DNA of 64,000 nt from Hoylesella marshii DSM 16973 = JCM 13450. GTDB taxonomy: Bacteria; Bacteroidota; Bacteroidia; Bacteroidales; Bacteroidaceae. A program made the translations under genes and the position numbers. Each line of letters starts with the position of its first letter. Within the stretch, counting starts at the first letter, position 1. Shown here piece after piece: positions 46,838 to 54,429 of the stretch. Under the pieces are notes generated by a model. The model saw only the letters and a program-made list of their open reading frames with translations, was not told the DNA's origin and did no database searches. The stretch is from the NCBI RefSeq assembly GCF_000146675.1, contig NZ_GL397214.1, positions 1,199,887-1,263,886 on the forward strand. Direction: 5' to 3'.

Positions 46838-48082
46838 ATGAAAGAACAATGGCGAAAAGCAATGCAAAAGAAGCTGGAGGACTACCGGCTATCTGAACTT
46901 CCGCTGTCGTGGGAGGAAATGGAAAAAGGTTTGGAGCAAGTCGGTCGACCTGCTGCAGGCATCGTCTCGTGGCGACGGAGCATTGCGGCTGCAGTATTGG
47001 TGTTACTCGTTGGCGGGACGACCTTTCTGCTTCTGCGCCATCACCCAGCATCTTCCACTCTGCAACAGGTAACGCAAAAGACTTCGCAACCGGCACCCCC
47101 TGTCTGCGAAAAGCGCCCCCATCATTCGTCCGTATTCATCTCTCATCCCTCTCCGAAGCTGCTTGCTATGGATAACGCGCCAGCAACCGCCACGCACTTA
47201 CCAAGCCGGCAACTTGCGATCAGTGAAGAAAAAAACTGCGATGAGCCTTCTTCCGTGCAGCCCGAGGAAAGCCCCACGCCGGACGAAAATAGGCAACTGC
47301 CGGACGAAAGCCCTGTCATTCAACCGTCAGCACCGTCTGTTTTCACCCATCATACCCCTGCTTCTTCTCCTACAAAACCCGTCTCCCGTTCTTCGCATGG
47401 CATGTTGGCAAAGGCTTATGTGACAGGGAGCATGACACAGGAACGCTCCTCCAGCGACATTGCCCCCATGCTTGCCGCAGCACAACCCTATGGTCCTTAT
47501 CCGTCAGACATGAAAAGCAACGGCATCGCTCCCACGGGCGAGCTTGTGCCCGGCATGGAAACGCGCGTACACCACAAGACTCCCGTGCATTTCGGGCTGT
47601 CGCTGCACTACGATTTTTCTGAACGGTGGAGCATCGAAAGCGGTCTTTCCTATACGCAACTTACATCCGACCTCACGGCTCATACTGAGACCTACGCCCG
47701 CCACACGCGACAAACACTCTCGTATGTGGGCATTCCCGTCAGTCTGAACTATCGTCTTTGGCAGCATCGCCGCTTCTCTCTCTACGCCTCGGGAGGTGTG
47801 CTGGCAGAGAAAATGGTGAGAGGTCGCGCACGAGTGAAGACGATGATACACAACAAGACAGAAGACGTACGCACAGAAAAAGTGAACCTTCGGCGTTTGC
47901 AATGGTCGGTCAACGGAGCCATCGGTGCAGAGTATCGTCCCATCAAAAACATGGGCATCTATGCCGAACCGACCGTGGGTTACTATTTCAGCAACGGCAC
48001 TTCTGTGCCCACAGTCTATCAGGAAAATCCGTTACACCTTACCCTCAATATTGGCTTACGTTTCCACCTCTCAACAAAATAG
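46838..48082 (+). CDS. Membrane-anchored protein fusing an anti-sigma-like N-terminus to an outer-membrane-barrel domain
   Basis: Residues 1-45 (MKEQWRKAMQKKLEDYRLSE to GLEQVG) are charged and cytoplasmic-like, as in zinc-less anti-sigma proteins. One membrane segment follows (SIAAAVLVLLVGGTTFLLL, about 50-68). A long Pro/Ser-rich linker (about 75-215) leads to a PorT-type beta-barrel domain: VHFGLSLHYDFSERWSIESG, YVGIPVSLNYRLW, LNIGLRFHLSTK. There is no signal peptide. This arrangement follows ECF sigma genes in several Prevotella, but how a barrel follows an inner-membrane anchor is unclear. Confidence 0.82.
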   Translation: MKEQWRKAMQKKLEDYRLSELPLSWEEMEKGLEQVGRPAAGIVSWRRSIAAAVLVLLVGGTTFLLLRHHPASSTLQQVTQKTSQPAPPVCEKRPHHSSVFISHPSPKLLAMDNAPATATHLPSRQLAISEEKNCDEPSSVQPEESPTPDENRQLPDESPVIQPSAPSVFTHHTPASSPTKPVSRSSHGMLAKAYVTGSMTQERSSSDIAPMLAAAQPYGPYPSDMKSNGIAPTGELVPGMETRVHHKTPVHFGLSLHYDFSERWSIESGLSYTQLTSDLTAHTETYARHTRQTLSYVGIPVSLNYRLWQHRRFSLYASGGVLAEKMVRGRARVKTMIHNKTEDVRTEKVNLRRLQWSVNGAIGAEYRPIKNMGIYAEPTVGYYFSNGTSVPTVYQENPLHLTLNIGLRFHLSTK

Positions 48083-48320
48083 CAAGCACTTTGTTTCCCA
48101 TTTTTCATTTCTATTGAGAGGATGGGACATTTCCTATCTTTCAATACATGAAAAGATAGATAAGCCGCCTCATGACCCATTTGGGATGAAGCATATATCG
48201 GTAATGGCAAAGCGTCAGTTATTATCCGAAGTCCTTTTCCTCGCTACCTTTTCAAAGGCATTCTGCATTTCGTTTCTGATTCCTTTTCAAAAATGCAGAA
48301 TACAAAAAAATCACTTTTTG

Positions 48321-48352
48321 TTTGTTTGTTTCATGTAAAAGATATATCTTTG
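48321..48352 (+). promoter_or_regulatory. Promoter of the cobalamin riboswitch RNA
   Basis: TTTG (48321-48324), 20-base spacer, TATCTTTG (48345-48352): consensus promoter directly before the riboswitch. Confidence 0.75.
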
Positions 48353-48356
48353 CAGC

Positions 48357-48520
48357 ACAAAGGTTCGCTTAAACGCGATTAAAAAGGGAATGAGGGTGTA
48401 AATCCCCAACTGTCTCGCAGCTGTGAGTTCCTTTATAGCCTACGAACATTAAATCCACTGTTCGGAAACGAATGGGAAGGAGTTTGAAGGAGGAACAAAG
48501 TCAGAAGACCTGCCTTGATA
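48357..48520 (+). ncRNA. Cobalamin (B12) riboswitch
   Basis: Conserved elements in order: AAAAAGGGAATGAGGGTG and AAATCCCCAACTGTCTCGCA (48379-48419, GGGAA and the ACTG-C-CGCAGCTGT core), CCACTG near 48457, GGGAAGG near 48474, and the B12 box AGTCAGAAGACCTGCC at 48499-48514. It senses adenosyl- or methylcobalamin. No btu or cob gene follows on the same strand; the transcript meets a terminator at 48682-48716. Confidence 0.9.
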
Positions 48521-48589
48521 AGAAAGAACGGACACTTCTCGATGTAAGGAGTGAAAGTAAAACGGAAAAAATCAGACGAATAAAAGGTG

Positions 48590-48676
48590 ATGTTGCGCCA
48601 TGTTGTGGCGTGCAATGAAACCATTGTATCACTACAGAAAACTAAACCGTACGTGTATTATTATATAAGTTTTTGA
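48590..48676 (+). CDS. Possible 28-codon leader peptide or nothing, after the riboswitch
   Basis: ATG at 48590, with AAAAGG five bases before it, opens MLRHVVACNETIVSLQKTKP and eight further residues (mostly Tyr) to TGA at 48674. It is the only frame of this size between riboswitch and terminator. Codon evidence is lacking; the RNA may equally be non-coding. Confidence 0.25.
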   Translation: MLRHVVACNETIVSLQKTKPYVYYYISF

Positions 48677-48681
48677 GAGAG

Positions 48682-48716
48682 ATAGCGCAATCGTGAGATT
48701 GTGCTATTTTGTTTTT
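48682..48716 (+). terminator. Terminator ending the riboswitch transcript
   Basis: ATAGCGCAATC and GATTGTGCTAT form an 11-bp stem (one wobble) with loop GTGA, followed by TTTGTTTTT. It ends a transcript of about 360 bases that has no recognised gene. Confidence 0.85.
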
Positions 48717-48796
48717 CTGCAAGTGATGTCGTTTTGTTCCATCCTTCTTCAGCTGCTTATCACCTTGATTCAAACAGAGATTCACAATGATTTCTC

Positions 48797-49549
48797 TCAA
48801 TAACTATTGCTGTTGTGATTTTCAAAAAAGGAGTGGAGAGTTGTCCATGCATTGCATAATGCAGGCATGTCTGCAAACACCCATTGGGCACCTTGCGAGC
48901 GAAGTGCCTCATCGGGCAAAGGACCGCTGTTGACGGCAATGGTGAAGATGCCGGCAGCAACACCGGCTTTCACGCCCAAGGGAGCGTTTTCTACCACGAT
49001 GGCCTCGAAAGGCTGCAGGCCGCCGGCTTTGCTTAGTCCCATTAAATACGGGTCGGGAGCCGGTTTGCCCCGCTGCACATCATAGGCTGTTACTATCTTG
49101 TTGCGGTTTACAAATTCGGGGAAATCGCTGTGAAGTCTTTCTATCAGCGGTTTCTGTGCACTGCCTGTAACGACAACAATCTGCATGCCGGCACGTTGAA
49201 TCTTATCCATCAACTCTCTTACGCCCGGCATGATGGGGGCAACAGGCATCAGTCCGAAGAGACGGGCTTTCTCGTCGTACATCGTCTGGGCTTCGCTTTC
49301 GCTAATTGTCCGCCCTTGTTGCTCGTGCACAAGAAGCTGTATGGTCTCTACTCCCCGCATGCCTTCGTAGCGATAAGCATCGTCGGCTGTCATGCGGATG
49401 CCGAATTTTTTCATTGCCTGTTGCCAGCAAACGGCATGGTTGGGCATAGAATCGTAGAGCACGCCATCCATGTCGAAGAGTACAGCTTTGGGTGAAAAGA
49501 CAGGGAATCGATGTTGTTTCTTATAGTCGTTGATGGTGGTTTGAAACAT
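48797..49549 (-). CDS. HAD-superfamily phosphatase (beta-phosphoglucomutase-like)
   Basis: HAD subfamily IA with AVLFDMDGVLYDSMPNH as nucleophile motif, IVVVTGSAQKPLIER as motif II, Lys in RGKPAPDPYL and the acid motif AIVVENAPLGVKAGVAAG. It is about 35 residues longer than the HAD protein near panB, with an N-terminal extension FQTTINDYKKQHRFPVF. It follows pgi on the same strand after a repeat-rich 248-base gap. Sugar-phosphate hydrolysis is likely; the substrate is unknown. Confidence 0.88.
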   Translation of the reverse strand: MFQTTINDYKKQHRFPVFSPKAVLFDMDGVLYDSMPNHAVCWQQAMKKFGIRMTADDAYRYEGMRGVETIQLLVHEQQGRTISESEAQTMYDEKARLFGLMPVAPIMPGVRELMDKIQRAGMQIVVVTGSAQKPLIERLHSDFPEFVNRNKIVTAYDVQRGKPAPDPYLMGLSKAGGLQPFEAIVVENAPLGVKAGVAAGIFTIAVNSGPLPDEALRSQGAQWVFADMPALCNAWTTLHSFFENHNSNSY

Positions 49550-49682
49550 AAGTAGAGAGTTTTGAAGGGGCGTTTTTTAGCGTGTAAAAAGCGATATCCT
49601 CCATAGAAAAGGATAGAGGAACGGTCTCATGACCAATTGGGGGGCAAGGACGAAAATGTAATCGCTAAGGTTTTATGCCGAG

Positions 49683-49717
49683 AAAGCTATGCTTTCAGCG
49701 TGTAAAAGCTATCCTTT
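49683..49717. repeat. Two copies of a dispersed palindromic 13-mer
   Basis: AAAGCTATGCTTT (49683-49695) and AAAGCTATCCTTT (49705-49717). The second is framed by GTGT and CACAC, so it can form a hairpin. The gap 49550-49797 holds no gene; a further dyad, CAATCGTTT and AAACGATTG, lies at about 49755-49787. Confidence 0.65.
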
Positions 49718-49797
49718 CACACGCCGATAGCTTAGCTTTTACGAATCAGGCGCCAATCGTTTTTGTTTTTATTCGTAAACGATTGACAATAAAAGAC

Positions 49798-51156
49798 TTA
49801 TTGCTCGCTCTGCAACCGCTCTTTAATGGCCTTGCTGTCGGCCTCATACCCGGGTTTGTTAAGCAAGGCAAACATGTTTTTCTTATAGGCTTCTACCCCG
49901 GGCTGGTTGAAGGGATTCACCCCTAAGACATTGCCGCTGATGCCGCAAGCGATTTCAAAGAAGTAGATAAGTCTGCCTATATAGTATTCGTTGAGCGTGG
50001 GTATGGAGATGCGTATGTTGGGAACTCCGCCGTCTACATGTGCCAAGCGTGTGCCGAGTTCTGCCATTTTGTTCACCTCGTCCACACGTTTGCCGGCAAG
50101 GAAGTTCAACCCGTCGAGGTTTTCTTCATCGTGGGGGAAGAGGAGTTGACGATTGGGCGTCTCAACACTGATAACCGTTTCAAAGATAGAGCGTTCGCCT
50201 TCTTGTATCCATTGCCCCATGGAATGCAGGTCGGTGGTGAAATCGCAGGATGCGGGGAAGATGCCTTTGCCCTCTTTCCCTTCGCTTTCGCCGAAGAGTT
50301 GCTTCCACCATTCGCTGATGAAATGGAGCTTTGGCTGGTAGTTCACCATGATTTCAATCTTCTTTCCGGCTTCTTTGTACAGCGCATTGCGTACAGCTGC
50401 ATAGATGGCTGCAGGGTTTTCAGAGAACGGAATGTTGAGGGCTGTGTCTCGTTCCATGTCTTGTGCTCCGGCGATGAGGCGGCGAATATCGAAGCCGGCA
50501 ATAGCGATGGGCAGCAAGCCAACGGGGGTGAGAACGGAGAAACGTCCGCCCACATTGTCGGGAATGACAAAAGTCTTGTATCCCTCTTTATTGGCGGCAG
50601 CCCGAGCAGCTCCTTTATGAGCATCGGTAATGGCCACGATTACATTGCGAGCCTCGTCTTTTCCGCGTTGTTCTTCACATTGCTTCTTCAACAAACGGAA
50701 AGTGAGGGCGGTCTCGGTGGTTGTTCCCGACTTGGAGATATTGATGATACCGAACCGTTTCCCTTTGAGATAGTCGGTTAATTCGGAAAGGTAGTCCTCG
50801 CCGATGTTATTGCCGGCAAACACGATAGTCGGGTTTTTGTCGTCGCGTTGCAACCATGCGAACGAGTTGCCCAATGCCTCTATCACTGCGCGTGCTCCGA
50901 GATAACTGCCTCCTATACCGGCTACGACCACTACTTCGCATTGCTTGCGCAGTGTATCGGCTACGTTTTGCACTTCGGCAAGGAACGTTTCGGTGGTTTG
51001 GGTGGGCAGATGCAGCCATCCTAAATAGTCGTTACCTTTGCATGTTCCCTGTTCCAATGCCTCGTGGGCGGCCTTTACCTGTGGTTGAAGTGCCGTGATG
51101 GCACCGGCCGGTAGGAACTGTTCGGCCTTACGGATGTCTAATTTCATGTTATCCAT
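49798..51156 (-). CDS. pgi: Glucose-6-phosphate isomerase
   Basis: Interconverts glucose-6-phosphate and fructose-6-phosphate. Motifs present: [21 protein letters not shown], the sugar-isomerase segment [36 protein letters not shown] and, near the C-terminus, [21 protein letters not shown] start at [14 protein letters not shown] gives 452 residues, close to other Bacteroidota; the longer frame adds ten polar residues. The gene lies 54 bases from gpsA, so they may be co-transcribed. Confidence 0.95.
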   Translation of the reverse strand: MDNMKLDIRKAEQFLPAGAITALQPQVKAAHEALEQGTCKGNDYLGWLHLPTQTTETFLAEVQNVADTLRKQCEVVVVAGIGGSYLGARAVIEALGNSFAWLQRDDKNPTIVFAGNNIGEDYLSELTDYLKGKRFGIINISKSGTTTETALTFRLLKKQCEEQRGKDEARNVIVAITDAHKGAARAAANKEGYKTFVIPDNVGGRFSVLTPVGLLPIAIAGFDIRRLIAGAQDMERDTALNIPFSENPAAIYAAVRNALYKEAGKKIEIMVNYQPKLHFISEWWKQLFGESEGKEGKGIFPASCDFTTDLHSMGQWIQEGERSIFETVISVETPNRQLLFPHDEENLDGLNFLAGKRVDEVNKMAELGTRLAHVDGGVPNIRISIPTLNEYYIGRLIYFFEIACGISGNVLGVNPFNQPGVEAYKKNMFALLNKPGYEADSKAIKERLQSEQ

Positions 51157-51210
51157 TTGTTGTCTGTTTATTGATTGAATGCGCACTGTTGCGCTTGATT
51201 TGCTATGGTT

Positions 51211-52206
51211 TTATCGGAAAGAGTCTGTGAGGAGCTTGATTTCTATCTGCGGATTGATGCGTTCGTATAATATATTGTAGACCGCATCTAATATGGGCAT
51301 ATTGACATGCAGGTGGCGATTGATTTCTTTCATGCACTTTGTTCCGAAGTAGCCCTCTGCTATCATCTCCATTTCTATCTGTGCACTCTTCACGCTGTAT
51401 CCCTTTCCTATCATTGTACCAAACGTCCGGTTGCGGGAGAAATTGGAATATCCCGTTACGAGAAGGTCGCCTAAATATACCGAATCCTCAATGCTGCGCT
51501 CTATCGGATTGACAGACTTCAACAGTCGGGACATCTCTTGCACGGCATTAGACATCAGCACCGATTGGAAATTATCGCCGTATTTCAGTCCGCTACAGAT
51601 ACCTGCGGCAATGGAATATACGTTTTTTAAAACCGACGAATACTCTATACCGAGGACATCGGTACTTGTTTTCGTCTTGACGAAGTTGCCCGAAAGAATG
51701 TCGGCAAAGGCTTTCGCTTTGTCTTGGTCGGTACAACCGATGGTAAGATAGGACAGCCGGTCGAGTGCTACTTCTTCGGCATGGGAGGGTCCTCCTATGC
51801 AAGCGAGGTTTTCGTGGGGCACATCGTACACCTGATGGAAGTATTCGGAACACACTAAATTCTCGTCGGGCACAATGCCTTTAATGGCTGTTATGATGAA
51901 CTTATCCCGTATGCGAGTCTTCAACTTCTTAAGGTGATTCTTCAGATAGGGCGACGGCGTAACGAAAATCAGCGTATCGTAGGCCTGCACAATCTTATTG
52001 ATGTCGCTCGAAAACTCTATCTCATTGATGTCGAAACGCACGCTGGCGAGATAGGCGGGGTTATGTCCGAGACGTTTGAAATCCTCTATCCGGTCGTCAC
52101 GACGCATGTACCATCCTATCCGGTGGGTCTTTCCCACAACTATTTTGGCAATGGCTGTAGCCCAGCTACCACCTCCTATAATCGCAATATTACCGCAATC
52201 GAACAT
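51211..52206 (-). CDS. gpsA: Glycerol-3-phosphate dehydrogenase (NAD(P)+)
   Basis: Makes sn-glycerol-3-phosphate for phospholipid synthesis. The Rossmann motif IAIIGGGSWATAIAKIV is at the N-terminus; later come TAIKGIVPDENLVCSEYF, CIGGPSHAEEVA and the substrate-binding LKNVYSIAAGICSGLKYGDN. The start at MFDCGNIAIIGG was chosen because the longer frame would extend into the lysS terminator. Confidence 0.95.
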   Translation of the reverse strand: MFDCGNIAIIGGGSWATAIAKIVVGKTHRIGWYMRRDDRIEDFKRLGHNPAYLASVRFDINEIEFSSDINKIVQAYDTLIFVTPSPYLKNHLKKLKTRIRDKFIITAIKGIVPDENLVCSEYFHQVYDVPHENLACIGGPSHAEEVALDRLSYLTIGCTDQDKAKAFADILSGNFVKTKTSTDVLGIEYSSVLKNVYSIAAGICSGLKYGDNFQSVLMSNAVQEMSRLLKSVNPIERSIEDSVYLGDLLVTGYSNFSRNRTFGTMIGKGYSVKSAQIEMEMIAEGYFGTKCMKEINRHLHVNMPILDAVYNILYERINPQIEIKLLTDSFR

Positions 52207-52226
52207 TCTTCTGACTATCGTTAAGT

Positions 52227-52287
52227 TGAAAAAATAAGAGCGGGGGAGGCACACACCCTTATGGGATATGCCTTCTCCGCTATTCTC
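52227..52287 (-). terminator. Terminator of lysS
   Basis: On the minus strand AGCGGAGAAGGCA pairs imperfectly with TGCCTCCCCCGCT, then CTTATTTTTTC. It separates lysS from gpsA. Confidence 0.7.
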
Positions 52288-52295
52288 TTGCGCCC

Positions 52296-54026
52296 TTATT
52301 CCTTAGCGGCATTCGCTATCCACAGGGCAAAATCGTCTACGCTCGGCTGGGTGTAGCCTAATTTATACTTCTTGTTGATGCCGCAGACATCCATCTGCAA
52401 CTTCTGCGGGTTGAGCTCTTTGATGTCTGAAACGAGGTTATAGCCCGCCTTGTTGAACACCGGCACCCATTCTTCTGCTACGCCGATAGCCGCCCATTCG
52501 GCAGCTGTGCTCTTGGGAATCTTCTTTTCCGGTCGCATTTGAGGGAAGAAGAGCACTTCTTGTATGGCTGTTTGGCCTGTCATGAGCATGACTAATCGGT
52601 CGATACCAATGCCTATTCCCGATGTAGGAGGCATGCCGTATTGCAGTGCACGGAGGAAGTCTCGGTCGATAACCATGGCCTCATCATCGCCTTTATCGGC
52701 AAGTTTCATTTGCTCAATGAAGCGTTGTTCTTGGTCGATAGGGTCGTTCAGTTCTGAATAAGCGTTAGTCAACTCCTTGCCGTTTACCATCAGTTCGAAG
52801 CGTTCTGTTAGTCCGGGTTTCGAGCGGTGCATCTTTGTGAGCGGCGACATCTCTACCGGATAGTCTATAATAAAGGTGGGTTGGATGAATGTTCCCTCGC
52901 AGAACTCGCCGAAAATCTCGTCTATCAGCTTGCCTTTACCCATGGTTTCGTCTGTTTCCATGCCTAATTTGCGGCATACGTCGCGTATCTCCGTTTCGCT
53001 CATCCCGTTGAGGTCGAAGCCTGTCTTCTCTTTGATGGCATCGAGAATGGGCAGCCGTCTGTAGGGTGCTTTGAAGCTGATGGTCTTTCCGTCTACAACG
53101 GTCTCTGTACAGCCGTTCACCTCCATACATATTTTCTCTAAGAGTTGCTCGGTAAAAGCCATCATCCAATTGTAGTCTTTGTACTGCACGTAGAGTTCCA
53201 TACACGTGAACTCGGGGTTATGGGTGCGGTCCATGCCCTCGTTGCGGAAGTTCTTTCCTATCTCGTACACTCCTTCAAAGCCACCTACTATCAGGCGTTT
53301 CAGGTACAGCTCCGTGGCGATGCGCATATACATCTCTGTGTTGAGAGCGTTGAAATGGGTGATAAACGGCCTTGCCGAGGCGCCTCCTGCGATGCTTTGC
53401 AGTATGGGTGTTTCCACTTCGGTGTAACCTGCGCTGTCGAGCACGCTACGCATGGTGCGCAACACGGCAGCCCGTTTGAGGAACGTTTCCTTTACTCCTT
53501 CGTTTACTACGAGGTCTACATAGCGTTGCCGATAGCGCAACTCTGGGTCGTCGAACTTATCGTAGGCCACACCGTCTTTGTATTTTACCACCGGCAACGG
53601 CTTGATACTCTTGGCCAAAACGGTGAGTTCACGTGCATGAACAGAGATTTCTCCCGTCTGTGTTTTGAAGACGAAGCCTTTTATTCCTATGAAATCGCCG
53701 ATGTCCAACAGTCGTTTGAATACCGTGTTGTAAAGCTCTTTATTGTCGTCGGGGCAGATGTCGTCGCGTGTAATATATACTTGTATGCGTCCTTTGGAGT
53801 CTTGCAACTCTACGAAAGATGCCTTTCCCATCACTCGGCGGGTCATCATACGTCCGGCAATGCACACTTCTCGCTGCTCGTCGGTGCTGAAATGTTCTTT
53901 TATCTCTGTAGAGAAAGCGTTGGTGGGATATTCGTTTGCCGGATAGGGGTTGATACCCATATTGCGTAACTCTTGCAAACTTTGCCTGCGAACAATCTCT
54001 TGTTCACTTAATTCTAATACGTTCAT
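52296..54026 (-). CDS. lysS: Lysyl-tRNA synthetase, class II
   Basis: Charges tRNA-Lys. It has the OB-fold anticodon domain in the first 150 residues (VCIAGRMMTRRVMGKASFVE), then class II motif 2 (GKNFRNEGMDRTHNPEFTCM) and motif 3 (GIGIGIDRLVMLMTG). The C-terminal extension of about 75 residues after motif 3 (KKIPKSTAAEWAAIGVAEEW to the end) is common in Bacteroidota. A -7 element TAAATTTG lies at 54063-54056. Confidence 0.97.
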   Translation of the reverse strand: MNVLELSEQEIVRRQSLQELRNMGINPYPANEYPTNAFSTEIKEHFSTDEQREVCIAGRMMTRRVMGKASFVELQDSKGRIQVYITRDDICPDDNKELYNTVFKRLLDIGDFIGIKGFVFKTQTGEISVHARELTVLAKSIKPLPVVKYKDGVAYDKFDDPELRYRQRYVDLVVNEGVKETFLKRAAVLRTMRSVLDSAGYTEVETPILQSIAGGASARPFITHFNALNTEMYMRIATELYLKRLIVGGFEGVYEIGKNFRNEGMDRTHNPEFTCMELYVQYKDYNWMMAFTEQLLEKICMEVNGCTETVVDGKTISFKAPYRRLPILDAIKEKTGFDLNGMSETEIRDVCRKLGMETDETMGKGKLIDEIFGEFCEGTFIQPTFIIDYPVEMSPLTKMHRSKPGLTERFELMVNGKELTNAYSELNDPIDQEQRFIEQMKLADKGDDEAMVIDRDFLRALQYGMPPTSGIGIGIDRLVMLMTGQTAIQEVLFFPQMRPEKKIPKSTAAEWAAIGVAEEWVPVFNKAGYNLVSDIKELNPQKLQMDVCGINKKYKLGYTQPSVDDFALWIANAAKE

Positions 54027-54202
54027 ACTTATTGAAAATAGTCACTTGATGGATGCAAATTTACGAAATAAATCCGAATAAGCAGTACTTTTCACGTTTA
54101 TATCTGCCTTTGCATCGCAATTTCATGGGCATCTGTCCGTGTAGGAAGGTTGAGATGGGATTACATCTTATATTGCCCCTGTTTTTCATGTATCATCCTA
54201 TA

Positions 54203-54386
54203 GATATAAGGAATCCTTTTGTATTGATATAATGAATCCTGTTGTATTGATATAATGAATCCTTTTGTATTGATATAATGAATCCTTTTGTGTTGATATA
54301 AGGAACCCTGTTGTGTTGATATAAGGAACCTTCTTGTATTGATATAATGAATCCAATTGGATGTATATAAGGAGTCCAATCGTATT
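54203..54386. repeat. 23-bp tandem repeat, eight units
   Basis: Units of type GATATAATGAATCCTTTTG plus TATT start at 54203, 54226, 54249, 54272, 54295, 54318, 54341 and 54364, exactly 23 bp apart. Each has a GATATAA core; variation is limited to TAATG/TAAGG, ATCC/ACCC and TTTTG/TGTTG. A length of 23 is not a multiple of three, so it is not a protein repeat. It lies upstream of lysS and downstream of recG. Confidence 0.92.
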
Positions 54387-54429
54387 GATATATGAAGGAG
54401 TGTGTTAGGAGGAAGGGGAGAGGGGATGT

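Noticed and set aside
50038..50781. 247-codon plus-strand frame opposite pgi
   Set aside because: Antisense shadow of pgi.
53145..53969. 274-codon plus-strand frame opposite lysS
   Set aside because: Antisense to a complete class II synthetase; no recognisable domain.
54203..54386. Possible CRISPR array
   Set aside because: Whole 23-bp units repeat without unique spacers.
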